Shown: in pieces, positions 45,081-55,530 of the stretch | Layout of the letters: every line of letters begins with the position of its first letter | How positions within the stretch are numbered: the first letter of the stretch is position 1 | DNA from: Sideroxydans sp. CL21 | GTDB lineage: Bacteria > Pseudomonadota > Gammaproteobacteria > Burkholderiales > Gallionellaceae | Length of the DNA stretch: 64,000 bases | Assembly (NCBI RefSeq): GCF_902459525.1 | Contig: NZ_LR699166.1 | Location: 2,802,501 to 2,866,500 of the forward strand | Direction of reading: 5' to 3' | Program-made: the position numbers and the translations under genes | Notes under the pieces: generated by a model | What the model was told of the DNA's origin: nothing | Databases searched by the model: none | The model's input: only the letters and a program-made list of their open reading frames with translations

Positions 45081-45197
45081 GGTATCTCCACTAACAGAAG
45101 GAAAAGGTAAGGGACAATCGGCGCTCGCGCACCGCTTAACCGTTAACTTCTAAACATCCAAACACAACATTCCGGTTTTGTTTCCAGAAGCGGCAAA

Positions 45198-45222
45198 AGG
45201 CTGACGGGTTTTCCGTCAGCCT
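45198..45222 (-). terminator. Attenuator-like hairpin between rplL and rpoB
   Basis: AGGCTGACGG and CCGTCAGCCT form a perfect 10-bp stem with a 5-base loop. On the minus strand TTTTGCC follows, a short U-tract that would allow partial readthrough. E. coli has a partial terminator at the same place, which lowers rpoBC relative to rplJL. Confidence 0.7.
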
Positions 45223-45239
45223 CTCTGCAAACGCTGAGA

Positions 45240-45617
45240 TTACTTGACTTCAGCAGTTGCGCCAGCTTCGATCAATTGCTTGGCGATCGCATCGGCGTCA
45301 GCTTTGCTGATGCCTTCCTTGACTGCCTTCGGTGCGCCGTCAACCAGATCCTTGGCTTCTTTCAAGCCCAGACCAGTGATAGTGCGCACGACTTTGATCA
45401 CGTTAACCTTGGCCTCACCAGCCGACTTCAGGGTCACAGTGAATTCGGTCTGCTCGACTGCGGCAGCGCCGGCACCGGCGCCACCAGCAGCAGCAGGAGC
45501 AGCCATCGCAGCAGCTGACACGCCAAACTTCTCTTCAACAGCCTTTACCAACTCGTTCAGTTCCAGCACAGACATACCGTCCAGTGCTGTCAAAAATGCG
45601 TCTTTATCGAATGCCAT
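45240..45617 (-). CDS. rplL: 50S ribosomal protein L7/L12
   Basis: 125 residues. N-terminal dimer domain, Ala/Gly hinge ([18 protein letters not shown]) and C-terminal factor-binding domain ([20 protein letters not shown]). Stalk protein that recruits EF-Tu and EF-G. Confidence 0.97.
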   Translation of the reverse strand: MAFDKDAFLTALDGMSVLELNELVKAVEEKFGVSAAAMAAPAAAGGAGAGAAAVEQTEFTVTLKSAGEAKVNVIKVVRTITGLGLKEAKDLVDGAPKAVKEGISKADADAIAKQLIEAGATAEVK

Positions 45618-45650
45618 GTTGTTCTTCCTGAATTAAAAGATCGAAATAAA

Positions 45651-46145
45651 TTACGCGGTAGCAGTCTTCTTTTCTGCCACTGCGACGAGTACGCGCGCCA
45701 AACCCGAAACCGGTGATTGCAACAGACCCAGCAGTTGCGCCAGCAGAACTTCCTTCGGCGGTACGGTGGCCAATGCGGAAACACCCGCCTTGTCCAGCAT
45801 CTTGCCGTTGTAAGCACCCGCTGTAATCACCAATTTTTCGTTCGTTCTGGCGAAGTCATACACTACTTTCGCAGCGGCGACAGGATCAGCGCTGATGCCG
45901 TATACCAGCGGCCCCTCCATCTTCTCTGCCAACACCTCGAAAGGAGTGCCTTGCACCGCACGGCGTGCCAACGTGTTTTTTACCACGCGGAAATACACAC
46001 CAGACTTGCGTGCATTGGCACGCAGCTTGGTGATGTCGCCGACTTCGATGCCGCGATACTCAGCCAGTACAATAGTCTGAGCCTGCGCCACTTGTGCGCT
46101 GACTTCCGCGACCACCGCTTGCTTTTCTTGCAGATTAAGACCCAA
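45651..46145 (-). CDS. rplJ: 50S ribosomal protein L10
   Basis: 164 residues. [20 protein letters not shown] and [20 protein letters not shown] are L10 motifs. The C-terminal helix binds L7/L12 dimers. L10 is expected to repress its own mRNA through the leader upstream. Confidence 0.97.
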   Translation of the reverse strand: MGLNLQEKQAVVAEVSAQVAQAQTIVLAEYRGIEVGDITKLRANARKSGVYFRVVKNTLARRAVQGTPFEVLAEKMEGPLVYGISADPVAAAKVVYDFARTNEKLVITAGAYNGKMLDKAGVSALATVPPKEVLLAQLLGLLQSPVSGLARVLVAVAEKKTATA

Positions 46146-46214
46146 AGTCTTCCTCCATCTTCACAGCGGAATATCGCACCGTAGTTTGATACTCCATGAT
46201 TAACGACCGCGTCC

Positions 46215-46345
46215 TCAAGACAGGGAACAACAAATACTTCCTGCTCGCGGGCACACCATCTACGTGGGCTGACGCAACTGCCGTCGATTAAGCCTCGGGC
46301 CAACAACGCCTTCGACACCAACGGTCTTTGATAATCTGCCTATAC
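46215..46345 (-). ncRNA. L10-type ribosomal protein leader upstream of rplJ
   Basis: A 258-bp gap separates rplA and rplJ. On the minus strand it contains the ordered blocks GTCGAAGGCGTTGTTGGCC, GGCTTAATCGACGGC and CAGCCCACGTAGATGGTG, which I recognise as the conserved core of the L10 leader that binds L10(L12)4. Boundaries are approximate. Confidence 0.7.
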
Positions 46346-46358
46346 CGCCAGCAGTCAA
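46331..46358 (-). promoter_or_regulatory. Candidate internal promoter for rplJL
   Basis: On the minus strand, TTGACT, 16-base spacer and GATTAT (four of six consensus bases). A promoter at this place exists in E. coli. A GC-rich hairpin at 46368-46391 (GGGG/CCCC) just upstream could end part of the rplKA transcript. Confidence 0.4.
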
Positions 46359-46403
46359 AGAACAAATGGCAACGGGGAAACCCCCGCCGCCAAAATCAAA
46401 ACT

Positions 46404-47099
46404 TTACGCAGCCAGACTAGCCTGCTCAACACGAATGCCGACGCCCATGGTGCTGGAGATCGCCACTTTCTTCAGGTAAACACCCTTGGAAGCCGCAGGC
46501 TTGGCCTTGTTCAAGGCATCAATAAGCGCCAGCATGTTCTCGCGCAACGCTTCCGATGCGAAAGAAGCGCGACCGATAGTGCACTGCACGATACCGTTCT
46601 TGTCTGTGCGGTACTGAACCTGACCAGCCTTGGCGTTCTTCACTGCACCCGCCACATCAGCGGACACGGTGCCCACCTTGGGGTTGGGCATCAAACCGCG
46701 CGGGCCCAAGATCTGACCCAATTGACCAACGATACGCATTGCATCGGGAGAAGCGATCACCACGTCAAAATCCATCTTGCCAGCCTTGATGCTTTCGGCC
46801 AGATCGTCGAAACCGACGATATCGGCACCCGCCGCTTTGGCTTCTTCAGCCTTCGCACCTTGCGCGAATACGGCCACGCGCACGGTCTTGCCGGTGCCCT
46901 TGGGCAACACCACGGAACCGCGAACCAGTTGGTCGGACTTTTTGGCATCGATACCCAGATTCACAGCGACGTCGATAGACTCATCGAACTTGGCTTTTGC
47001 GGTTTCTTTCACCAGCTTCAGCGCCTCATCCAGCGCATACAACTTGTTGCGATCGACCTTGGCGGCGAGCGCCTTATATCGTTTGGAAATTTGTGCCAT
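46404..47099 (-). CDS. rplA: 50S ribosomal protein L1
   Basis: 231 residues from [20 protein letters not shown]. The ATG at 47099 sits one base after the rplK stop codon; a longer frame upstream is rejected. [11 protein letters not shown] is the L1 signature. Confidence 0.97.
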   Translation of the reverse strand: MAQISKRYKALAAKVDRNKLYALDEALKLVKETAKAKFDESIDVAVNLGIDAKKSDQLVRGSVVLPKGTGKTVRVAVFAQGAKAEEAKAAGADIVGFDDLAESIKAGKMDFDVVIASPDAMRIVGQLGQILGPRGLMPNPKVGTVSADVAGAVKNAKAGQVQYRTDKNGIVQCTIGRASFASEALRENMLALIDALNKAKPAASKGVYLKKVAISSTMGVGIRVEQASLAA

Positions 47100-47100
47100 G

Positions 47101-47532
47101 TTATACGCCCTCCACAGTGATGCCCATGCTGCGCGCGCTACCGGCAATGGTGCGTACTGCGGCATCCAGATCGGCCGCCGTCAGGTCAGGCTGCTTGGCT
47201 TTGGCAATATCTTCCGCTTGCTTGCGGGTCAGTTTACCAACCTTGTCGGTATGCGGCGTCTTGCTGCCTTTTTGCACACCGGCGGCCTTTTTGATCAGAA
47301 TGGTCGCAGGAGGAGTCTTCATCACAAAGGTGAAGCTCTTGTCCGCAAACGCGGTGATCACCACCGGGATTGGCAGACCTGGCTCGACACCCTGGGTCTG
47401 CGCGTTGAACGCCTTGCAGAATTCCATGATGTTCAGGCCGCGCTGACCGAGCGCCGGGCCGATAGGAGGACTGGGATTGGCCTTGCCGGCCGGTACTTGC
47501 AGCTTGATGAAGCCGATGATTTTCTTTGCCAC
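47101..47532 (-). CDS. rplK: 50S ribosomal protein L11
   Basis: 143 residues. [20 protein letters not shown] is the N-terminal thiostrepton/RelA-relevant domain. The C-terminal rRNA-binding domain is complete. First of the rplKAJL genes, after nusG. Confidence 0.98.
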   Translation of the reverse strand: MAKKIIGFIKLQVPAGKANPSPPIGPALGQRGLNIMEFCKAFNAQTQGVEPGLPIPVVITAFADKSFTFVMKTPPATILIKKAAGVQKGSKTPHTDKVGKLTRKQAEDIAKAKQPDLTAADLDAAVRTIAGSARSMGITVEGV

Positions 47533-47623
47533 GTTGCTACTCCTTGCTTAGTGGGTTAAACGCATATCGCTACCGCACCGATACACTCCCCGTTTGCCAT
47601 GCCGGAAATCCCGGCGCTCAACA

Positions 47624-48160
47624 TCAGGCTTTTTCGACTTGCCCGAAATTCAGTTCCACAGGTGTCGACCGTCCAAAAATGGTGACCGCAACCCGCAGCT
47701 TGCTCTTGTCGTAATTGACGTCTTCCACCATACCGTGGAAATCCGTGAACGGACCTTCCTTGACTCGCACCGCCTCGCCCACTTCGAACAACACTTTGGG
47801 ACGCGGCTTTTCAACACCCGCCTGCATCTGCTGCATGATGTTGTCGACTTCTTTCTGGCTGATCGGCGTCGGCTTCATGGCCGAACCACCGAGGAAACCG
47901 GTAACCTTGGGCGTATTCTTCACCAGGTGCCAGCTCTCGTCGGTCATATCCATTTCGACAAGCACATAACCGGGAAAGAATTTGCGCTCACTGATGCTCT
48001 TCTGACCGGACTTAAGTTCGACAACCTCTTCGACCGGAACAAGAATCTGACCGAACAAGTCTTCCATTCCTTCGCGCGCGATACGTTCCAGCAAAGCACG
48101 CTGTACGCTTTTCTCGAACTGCGAGTACGTATGCACCACATACCAACGCTTGGCCATCAC
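47624..48160 (-). CDS. nusG: Transcription elongation/antitermination factor NusG
   Basis: 178 residues. The NGN domain ([20 protein letters not shown]) and the C-terminal KOW domain ([20 protein letters not shown]) are complete. Its start overlaps the secE stop (ATGA). Confidence 0.98.
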   Translation of the reverse strand: MMAKRWYVVHTYSQFEKSVQRALLERIAREGMEDLFGQILVPVEEVVELKSGQKSISERKFFPGYVLVEMDMTDESWHLVKNTPKVTGFLGGSAMKPTPISQKEVDNIMQQMQAGVEKPRPKVLFEVGEAVRVKEGPFTDFHGMVEDVNYDKSKLRVAVTIFGRSTPVELNFGQVEKA

Positions 48161-48504
48161 TCACTCCGTCCCATCAATTTATTGACGATCATCAACAGAC
48201 TCGCATCTACCGCCCACAGGAACAGCGCCATTATCACCGCAAACAGAATCACCACTGCCGTGGTCTGTATCGTCTCTTTACGCGTCGGCCACACTACGCG
48301 CTTGGCTTCCGCCACCGAGTCGCCGGCAAATCCAAAGAACTGCTTGCCGGACACGGTCATCCAGAACATACCTGCCGCCAGCAACACACCGAAAAGCACC
48401 GACAGTACGCGCAATACCGCAGCACTATCCTGCAATGCATAGTAGCCAACCACACCTGCCACGACGAACAGAAATGCAACCAGTAATTTGATCTTGTCAG
48501 CCAT
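48157..48504 (-). CDS. secE: Protein translocase subunit SecE
   Basis: 115 residues, the three-helix long form as in E. coli. The conserved cytoplasmic segment [18 protein letters not shown] precedes the last helix. The ATG at 48504 gives [11 protein letters not shown]; longer frames would run into tRNA-Trp. Confidence 0.95.
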   Translation of the reverse strand: MADKIKLLVAFLFVVAGVVGYYALQDSAAVLRVLSVLFGVLLAAGMFWMTVSGKQFFGFAGDSVAEAKRVVWPTRKETIQTTAVVILFAVIMALFLWAVDASLLMIVNKLMGRSE

Positions 48505-48534
48505 GTACGAACTGTCCGTTTCTACTTTACTAAC

Positions 48535-48610
48535 TGGCAGGCCAGGAGGGTCTCGAACCCCCAACCCTCGGTTTTGGAGACCGATACTCTACCAATTGAG
48601 CTACTGGCCT
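48535..48610 (-). tRNA. tRNA-Trp (CCA)
   Basis: 76 nt with encoded 3' CCA. The acceptor AGGCCAG pairs with CTGGCCT; anticodon loop CTCCAAA gives CCA. Lies between tuf and secE, probably co-transcribed. Confidence 0.95.
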
Positions 48611-48670
48611 ATAAACCTGCAAATGACAACAGCGGAGCGAATCACTTCACTCCGCCATCATCGCTAATAA

Positions 48671-49861
<1,191 letters not shown>

Positions 49862-49904
49862 GATTTATCCCTTATCAATGCCAAACATTAATCACAAAAA
49901 AAAC

Positions 49905-49979
<75 letters not shown>

Positions 49980-49990
49980 AAGCGAAAAAC

Positions 49991-50064
49991 TGGAGCGGGA
50001 GAAGGGAATCGAACCCTCGTCATAAGCTTGGAAGGCTTCAGCTCTACCATTGAGCTACTCCCGC
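49991..50064 (-). tRNA. tRNA-Gly (TCC)
   Basis: 74 nt with encoded CCA. Acceptor GCGGGAG/CTCCCGC; anticodon loop CTTCCAA gives TCC. Confidence 0.95.
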
Positions 50065-50110
50065 AAAAAACCCAACACCAGCCCACTTAAAAACAGCAAA
50101 CTGCAAAATC

Positions 50111-50195
50111 TGGTGGAGGGGGAAGGATTCGAACCTTCGTACTCTGAGAGGGCAGATTTACAGTCTGCTGCCTTTAACCGCTCGGCCACCCCTCC
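50111..50195 (-). tRNA. tRNA-Tyr (GTA)
   Basis: 85 nt, class II with a long variable arm, encoded CCA. Acceptor GGAGGGG; anticodon stem GCAGA/TCTGC with loop CTGTAAA gives GTA. First gene behind the tRNA-tuf promoter. Confidence 0.95.
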
Positions 50196-50211
50196 ATTCA
50201 AAGAGCGCGCG

Positions 50212-50240
50212 ATTATCCAGATAACTACGCGCCTTGTCAA
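50212..50240 (-). promoter_or_regulatory. Promoter of the tRNA-Tyr-Gly-Thr-tuf operon
   Basis: On the minus strand, perfect -35 TTGACA, 17-base spacer, -10 GATAAT and discriminator CGCGCG. It ends about 16 bp before the tRNA-Tyr 5' end. Confidence 0.85.
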
Positions 50241-50545
50241 AGGGAATCAACGGAATTTTCAGCAAGAAGCAGGCCAGCCCGACTCATTCCGGCTGAAAAA
50301 TCTAGACTTGCTCAGGTAAATACTTGCAACTTGTCCGGAATAACCAGCCAAGCAGCAACCAAATAGTGACTCCACCTACTTTTGGACATCATCCGATCAA
50401 GTTAAAAAGGCTGTCGGGGCAGCTTTTGAAGGTGTAATAAGTGTTGCTGCACGCTCTCTCCCGGCCCCTTGCCCTGATACGGCTTAATTATAAATGGGCA
50501 TGTTGTAGAACGCCGCTTCTATATCAATAGCCATATTTCGGTTTC
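50241..50545. other. Gene-free stretch between tRNA promoter and radC
   Basis: About 305 bp with no credible gene. It holds a TTTTCAGC/GCTGAAAA inverted repeat (near 50256 and 50292) upstream of the tRNA promoter. It also holds a terminator-like stem at 50404 and the left arm of an inverted repeat that continues into the radC stop codon. Confidence 0.6.
50404..50427 (-). terminator. Possible radC terminator
   Basis: On the minus strand AAAAGCTG and CAGCCTTTTT enclose a six-base loop, followed by AAC. The G/C core is only 4 bp, so it is a weak call. Confidence 0.4.
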
Positions 50546-50558
50546 TCACAACATGCCC
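50496..50558. repeat. 11-bp inverted repeat at the end of radC
   Basis: GGGCATGTTGT (50496-50506) and ACAACATGCCC (50548-50558) are perfect reverse complements 41 bases apart. The right arm includes the last three codons and stop of radC. It may be a large transcript-end hairpin. Confidence 0.5.
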
Positions 50559-51220
50559 TTTTCCGCGAACGAAAGGCAGCACGCTCCCGCCACAATGAAA
50601 TGATCCAGCACTCGCACATCTATCAACTGCAGAGATTGCTTTAACGCACCGGTCAGCAACCGATCCGAATCGCTTGGCTCCTCCACCCCGGAAGGATGAT
50701 TGTGCGCAAAAATTACCGCCGCCGCATTGTGATGCAATGCCCGCTTCACCACTTCGCGCGGATATACGCTGGTTTGCGTCAAAGTGCCCTGAAACAACTC
50801 TTCCGCCGCAACCACCCGATGCTGCGCATCCAGGAAGATCGCAACGAACACCTCCTGCTGCCGTGCACGTAGCAACAATTGCAGATATTCGCGCACCATA
50901 CGTGGTGAATTCAGCGCATCTCCTGACCGCATCTCTTCTTGCAGTGCGCGCCGCGACATCTCCAGCACCGCCTGCAACTGCACGTACTTGGCCTGCCCCA
51001 TTCCGTGCATGTCGCAGAATTCCCGCTCCTCGGACGCGAACAACCGGGTGAGAGTGCCGAATCGCGCGAGTACGTCGCGCGCCAGATCAACCGCACTCTT
51101 GCCGACTACCCCTGTGCGCAGGAAGATAGCCAGTAGCTCAGCATCCGACAATGCTGCCGCCCCACGCTGCAACAATTTCTCGCGCGGGCGTTCTCCGGCA
51201 GGCCAGTCAGCGATACTCAT
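50546..51220 (-). CDS. radC: RadC-family JAB/MPN domain protein
   Basis: 224 residues. An N-terminal helix-hairpin-helix region ([20 protein letters not shown]) precedes the RadC JAB domain with the metal motif [16 protein letters not shown] (HxHx10D). The name comes from an old repair phenotype; the biochemical role is unsettled. Divergent from coaBC. Confidence 0.93.
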   Translation of the reverse strand: MSIADWPAGERPREKLLQRGAAALSDAELLAIFLRTGVVGKSAVDLARDVLARFGTLTRLFASEEREFCDMHGMGQAKYVQLQAVLEMSRRALQEEMRSGDALNSPRMVREYLQLLLRARQQEVFVAIFLDAQHRVVAAEELFQGTLTQTSVYPREVVKRALHHNAAAVIFAHNHPSGVEEPSDSDRLLTGALKQSLQLIDVRVLDHFIVAGACCLSFAEKGML

Positions 51221-51532
51221 GCTTGATATACTGCATATTGAGTAAGCGATGTGAATAATTGCGCAACAGTAACTCTGTTGCGACCGAAGAGGGCGGAAAG
51301 GAAGTAGTGCACAAAAATCATGATCGCAAATTAACCTGATTTCATAGTAGGGTCAATATGCCTGAGGGTCCGGATAACTTCCCATACCTGCATTCTTACC
51401 AAACAGAACTATGCCCACAACTATAAAAATATATGCAATCCAAAACACTTACCACCTGTCCATAGCCCGTTCATTCGACTACACGACCTGGCTTTCCAAC
51501 GCACCCGCCATACAAGACGCTTTCTTGTTAAG
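51221..51532. other. Divergent intergenic region radC/coaBC
   Basis: 312 bp with no credible gene. A perfect 8-bp inverted repeat, CGCAACAG/CTGTTGCG at 51262-51282, lies about 40 bp upstream of radC and may be an operator or leader hairpin. The coaBC side is A/T-rich (51410-51450) without a clear -35/-10 pair. Confidence 0.5.
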
Positions 51533-52738
51533 ATGCGCGGCATTATGAACATGGCCCAGACAAAACGCATTGTGCTCGGCATCACCGGCGGCATCGCGGC
51601 CTACAAGGCGGCAGAGTTGGCACGCCTGCTGGTGAAACTGGACATCGAGGTGCAGGTTGCAATGACGGAAGCGGCGACGCACTTCATCACGCCCGCCACG
51701 ATGCGGGCGCTCACCGGGCAGCCGGTGTTGATCGACCAGTGGCAGGACGACAAGGGTATGGCCCACATTCATGCCAGCCGTCTTGCCGATGCCATCGTGA
51801 TCGCTCCCGCCACCGCAGATTTCATCGCCAAACTGGCGCACGGCCTCGCCAATGACCTGCTTTCCACTTTATGTCTGGCGCGCGATTGCCCGCTATTGGT
51901 CGCACCCGCTATGAACAAGCAAATGTGGTCGAATGCTGCAATGCAACGCAACCTGCAACAACTTATCTCCGACGGCGTGACGGTATTGGGACCGTCGAGC
52001 GGAATACAGGCCTGCGGAGAAGAAGGCATGGGACGGATGCTGGAAGCGGAAACGTTGGCGCAAGATATCGTCGCACTGTTCCAGCCCAAGCTTCTGGCTG
52101 GAATAAATATTCTCATCACTGCAGGCCCAACATACGAAGCGATTGACGCAGTCCGCGGTATCACCAACCGCAGCAGTGGCAAGATGGGCTATGCCATTGC
52201 GCAAGCGGCACTGGAAATGGGTGCCGCAGTCACCCTGGTTTCGGGACCGACGGCGCTGCCTCAGCCCAATGGAGCGAACACGGTGAACGTCACGAGCGCC
52301 GCCGAGATGTTTGAAGCGGTAAAACATCAGGCGGCAAGATCCGACATGTTCATTGCCGTGGCCGCGGTCGCCGATTACCGCGTGGCACAACCGAGCGAGC
52401 AGAAGATCAAGAAGAGCGATACTGGGCTGACGCTGGAACTCATCCCCAATCCCGACATATTGGCCTACGTCGCCAGCCTGCCCAAACCGCCATTCTGCGT
52501 TGGCTTCGCGGCCGAGAGCGAGAAACTGAGCGAATACGCCGCAACCAAACGCAGGAAGAAGAACATTCCTTTGCTGGCCGCCAACCTGGCGCAAAATGCC
52601 ATCGGCAGCGACGACAATGAACTGGTATTGTTCGACGATGCGGGCGAGCATGTGTTGCCGCGCGCCGATAAACTCGCTTTGGCACGGGCGCTGTTGCGTC
52701 ATGCCGCTGTTCTTTACAGGAAAGGAAGCAAGCAATGA
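51533..52738 (+). CDS. coaBC: Bifunctional phosphopantothenoylcysteine decarboxylase/synthetase
   Basis: 401 residues. The CoaC flavoprotein domain ([29 protein letters not shown]) is followed by the CoaB domain ([32 protein letters not shown]). It makes 4'-phosphopantetheine for coenzyme A. The start is uncertain among ATGs at 51533, 51545 and 51551; none has a good ribosome site. It overlaps dut by four bases. Confidence 0.95.
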   Translation: MRGIMNMAQTKRIVLGITGGIAAYKAAELARLLVKLDIEVQVAMTEAATHFITPATMRALTGQPVLIDQWQDDKGMAHIHASRLADAIVIAPATADFIAKLAHGLANDLLSTLCLARDCPLLVAPAMNKQMWSNAAMQRNLQQLISDGVTVLGPSSGIQACGEEGMGRMLEAETLAQDIVALFQPKLLAGINILITAGPTYEAIDAVRGITNRSSGKMGYAIAQAALEMGAAVTLVSGPTALPQPNGANTVNVTSAAEMFEAVKHQAARSDMFIAVAAVADYRVAQPSEQKIKKSDTGLTLELIPNPDILAYVASLPKPPFCVGFAAESEKLSEYAATKRRKKNIPLLAANLAQNAIGSDDNELVLFDDAGEHVLPRADKLALARALLRHAAVLYRKGSKQ

Positions 52739-53184
52739 AAAAAGTGGATGTGAAGATACTCGACCCGCGCCTGCACGAACACCCGCCCGCCTACGCCACC
52801 CCGGGTTCGGCAGGTATAGACATGCGCGCCTGTATCGACGGCAGCATGACCATCCAGCCGGGTCAATGCGAACTCATCCCCAGCGGCATCGCCCTGCACC
52901 TGAATGACCCGCATTATGCGGCCATGATCCTGCCTCGTTCCGGCCTGGGACACAAGCATGGCATCGTGCTCGGCAACCTGGTCGGACTGATCGACTCGGA
53001 TTATCAGGGGCAGATATTCATCTCGATCTGGAACCGCGGACATCACCCTTTTGCATTAATGCCGATGGAGCGAATCGCGCAACTGGTCATCGTGCCGGTA
53101 GCGCAAGTACAGTTCAATATCGTGGAGGAATTCCCGATGAGCCAGCGCGGCGCCAACGGCTTCGGCAGCACGGGCAAGCATTAA
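52735..53184 (+). CDS. dut: dUTP diphosphatase
   Basis: 149 residues. Trimeric dUTPase motifs: [13 protein letters not shown] (1), [20 protein letters not shown] (2/3) and the C-terminal [12 protein letters not shown] (5). Coupled to coaBC by ATGA, the same pairing as in E. coli. Confidence 0.97.
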   Translation: MKKVDVKILDPRLHEHPPAYATPGSAGIDMRACIDGSMTIQPGQCELIPSGIALHLNDPHYAAMILPRSGLGHKHGIVLGNLVGLIDSDYQGQIFISIWNRGHHPFALMPMERIAQLVIVPVAQVQFNIVEEFPMSQRGANGFGSTGKH

Positions 53185-53194
53185 TTGCCAGATA

Positions 53195-53223
53195 AAAAAG
53201 GCCCGCATCAAGCGGGCCTTTTT
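53195..53223. terminator. Bidirectional terminator dut/PEGA gene
   Basis: AAAAAGGCCCGC and GCGGGCCTTTTT form a perfect 12-bp stem with a 5-base loop, ending in T-runs on both strands. Serves the convergent dut and PEGA genes. Confidence 0.92.
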
Positions 53224-53236
53224 GCTGTTTCCCAGG

Positions 53237-54199
53237 TCAATGTTCCAACGTCAATTCCAGCTCGGTACTTTCGCCTTTGCGTATCGAGACTTTCTCGGAT
53301 GCAGTCTTGTACCCCTTGATCTTGACCTCTACCTTGTGCACGCCAGGATCGGTCTCTGCGCGCAGCGGTGACATTCCGAAATAGATGCCGTCCACATACA
53401 CCTTGGCACGGTCGGGTGTGGTATTCACCTCCAACATTCCGTTTGCAGAAGTTGAGTCATGCGATTTGTCGCCAGCGGCAGGCGCCGCAGGTGCGGGAAC
53501 GGCTGGTTCAGGAGATGAAGCGACACCCGGAGTCACCAGAACCTTAACGCCCGGAATCACCTTGGTGCCCGGGGTCAGGTTAAACAATTCGGGACGGGTA
53601 GCCATCAGTACGGTATAGATTGCTTCCGAAGTCTTGTCCGTCACCACACCGATTTCCTGTTTCAGGTAATCGGCAATATCGCCCTTGGTATTGCCGGACA
53701 CTCCGGCAAAGCGATCAGCCTTCTCCTCCACTTCGCCAGCCCAAACCACTTTTCCAGTAGCAACCTCTTTAAGAGTGGTATCCAGTCTGATAAGCACATA
53801 GTCGCGCGCCTTTACATCATAGCGCAACTCCTTGACGACCCCGCTCAGTTCGAACAGTGCGTTGGCATCGTCTTTTCCCAAGATCTGTATGCCCGAATTA
53901 TCCAGGCGTTTGCGCAAAAAATCAGCTACAACGTCCGTCACATCGCGATCCAGAACGATGTCTTTTCCTGACATACCAAATACCCGTTCTTCGTTTATGC
54001 CGATTTTTCGCGGGTTGCCTACATTGCGCCCATCAACATAGCCTGCAATACGGATGGAAGCGAGGGCCTTGACTTTCGACGCATTAGCATTGACTTTTTC
54101 TTTCTCACCAACATGAATATCGTCACTCATGAAACTGGCACACCCGGCCAAAACAATCCCTACCAACCCTGAAATCAAATACAAAGCAAAACGGCCCAT
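53237..54199 (-). CDS. Lipoprotein with C-terminal PEGA domain
   Basis: About 320 residues from the ATG at 54199, which has GGAGG five bases upstream; a longer frame to 54394 overlaps the CBS gene and is rejected. The signal peptide ends in the lipobox VLAGCAS. Residues about 20-210 form a domain with features of outer-membrane-associated CsgG-like proteins (SIRIAGYVDGRNVGNP, VVADFLRKRLDNSGIQIL). A Pro/Ala linker follows, then a PEGA domain (GMLEVNTTPDRAKVYVDGIY). Function unknown; probably envelope-linked. Confidence 0.75.
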   Translation of the reverse strand: MGRFALYLISGLVGIVLAGCASFMSDDIHVGEKEKVNANASKVKALASIRIAGYVDGRNVGNPRKIGINEERVFGMSGKDIVLDRDVTDVVADFLRKRLDNSGIQILGKDDANALFELSGVVKELRYDVKARDYVLIRLDTTLKEVATGKVVWAGEVEEKADRFAGVSGNTKGDIADYLKQEIGVVTDKTSEAIYTVLMATRPELFNLTPGTKVIPGVKVLVTPGVASSPEPAVPAPAAPAAGDKSHDSTSANGMLEVNTTPDRAKVYVDGIYFGMSPLRAETDPGVHKVEVKIKGYKTASEKVSIRKGESTELELTLEH

Positions 54200-54251
54200 C
54201 AAACCTCCAACCAGAGTGAACCTGTGCTCGAATGAACACAGTGCTGAATAC

Positions 54252-54848
54252 TTAATGTGTGCCGACCGCCGCCTCGATTTCGGCAAAAATCTTGGCAACT
54301 TCGGCCGTCTTGATCTGCAAGCCCAGCTGCCGGGCAATTTGCGTTGCGGAAAACAAGCCTCGCACTGTCTGGCTACCGTCCGCATTTTCTTCAACCACCA
54401 TGGCGTGTTGCCGTCCGGACGCCTTCAGCGTAACGAGGATATTTCCCACTTTGGCTTTCAGCACGTCAACCAGATTCAGCACTTCCAGTTCGCTCTGCAC
54501 TGTCATCACATCGCTCACCATAATATCGGCATGCGTCCCGCCTACTTGTTGCAGAAAGCGCACCGGTTTCTCACCCATCACATCCGTTGCAGTCAGAAAT
54601 CCGACCACCTTGTCGGCGTCGTCAAGTACCAACAAGGTCCGCACGCCATAACGGATCATCTTGGCATTCGCCTTATCCAGAGATGTCCTGGCCCGCACAT
54701 TGACGACCGAAACGCTACGCAGATCTGTCATCACACTGATGGCCGGATCGTTCATAACGACATTCTGTGGCAATACCTGCGTCGGCCTGGAAAAACTTGC
54801 ACCTGCTTTTAAGGGGCGATTGGTTAATACTGAAAAATTATGGCGCAT
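54252..54848 (-). CDS. Protein with a CBS domain pair
   Basis: 198 residues. Two CBS motifs: residues about 38-95 (SVMTDLRSVSVVNVRARTSL to VVGFLTATDVMG) and 108-180 (VSDVMTVQSELEVLNLVDVL to RGLFSATQIARQL). Such pairs bind adenine nucleotides and act as sensors. No catalytic partner domain. It starts 2 bp after the rppH stop, so the two are probably co-transcribed. Confidence 0.85.
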   Translation of the reverse strand: MRHNFSVLTNRPLKAGASFSRPTQVLPQNVVMNDPAISVMTDLRSVSVVNVRARTSLDKANAKMIRYGVRTLLVLDDADKVVGFLTATDVMGEKPVRFLQQVGGTHADIMVSDVMTVQSELEVLNLVDVLKAKVGNILVTLKASGRQHAMVVEENADGSQTVRGLFSATQIARQLGLQIKTAEVAKIFAEIEAAVGTH

Positions 54849-54850
54849 GC

Positions 54851-55408
54851 CTATCCTCTTTGAATTAATTGCTTGTGTTCATCCATGCTGCTGTCCTGCA
54901 TCTTACCTGCAGTTTCCCTGCGTGCCCCGGCTTTCAGCGGCGGCAAGTAACGAACCAGTTCATTCAGTGCCAAACGGTAAACATCGCGTTTAAACTCGAT
55001 GACGCTGTCCAGTTCGACCCAGTAATCAATCCAGCGCCACGCATCGAACTCCGGGTGTCCGGAAGCGCGCAACGATACATCGCAGTCCCGCCCAACCAGA
55101 CGCAACAGGAACCAAATCTGCTTCTGCCCCTTGTAGTTGCCGCGCGAATCGCGCTTGACCCAAGTCTGCGGCACCTCATAACGCATCCAATCGCGGGTAC
55201 GCCCCAATATCTGTACATGGCAGGTATGCAGCCCGACTTCCTCGTGCAACTCGCGGTACATCGCCTGCTCCGGCGTTTCGCCGTGCTGGATGCCGCCTTG
55301 CGGAAACTGCCATGCATCCTGCCTGATGCGTTTGCCCCAAAATACCTGATTCTTTGCGTTAGTCAGAATGATGCCGACATTCGGGCGATAACCTTCTCGG
55401 TCTATCAT
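54851..55408 (-). CDS. rppH: RNA pyrophosphohydrolase
   Basis: 185 residues from [20 protein letters not shown]. The Nudix box is [20 protein letters not shown] followed by VGL. It removes pyrophosphate from mRNA 5' ends and starts decay. The ATG at 55408 gives the family start; an upstream frame is rejected. Divergent from proS. Confidence 0.93.
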   Translation of the reverse strand: MIDREGYRPNVGIILTNAKNQVFWGKRIRQDAWQFPQGGIQHGETPEQAMYRELHEEVGLHTCHVQILGRTRDWMRYEVPQTWVKRDSRGNYKGQKQIWFLLRLVGRDCDVSLRASGHPEFDAWRWIDYWVELDSVIEFKRDVYRLALNELVRYLPPLKAGARRETAGKMQDSSMDEHKQLIQRG

Positions 55409-55530
55409 GATTCGCCCCACTCTGTTTTTCAATGTGGTGGATTGTTCCACATTTCACCCCCACTGGAAAGACGCCAATCGCCGCATGCAGTAGAATCGCG
55501 CCCTCCAACCAGTACGATGAGTCATAAAAC

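Noticed and set aside
51527-51551. Leaderless coaBC transcript from TTAAGAT just before the start
   Set aside because: No convincing -35 is present, so the promoter could not be supported.
54200-54394. N-terminal extension of the PEGA lipoprotein
   Set aside because: The extension would hide a clear signal peptide with lipobox and overlap the CBS gene; GGAGG supports the start at 54199.
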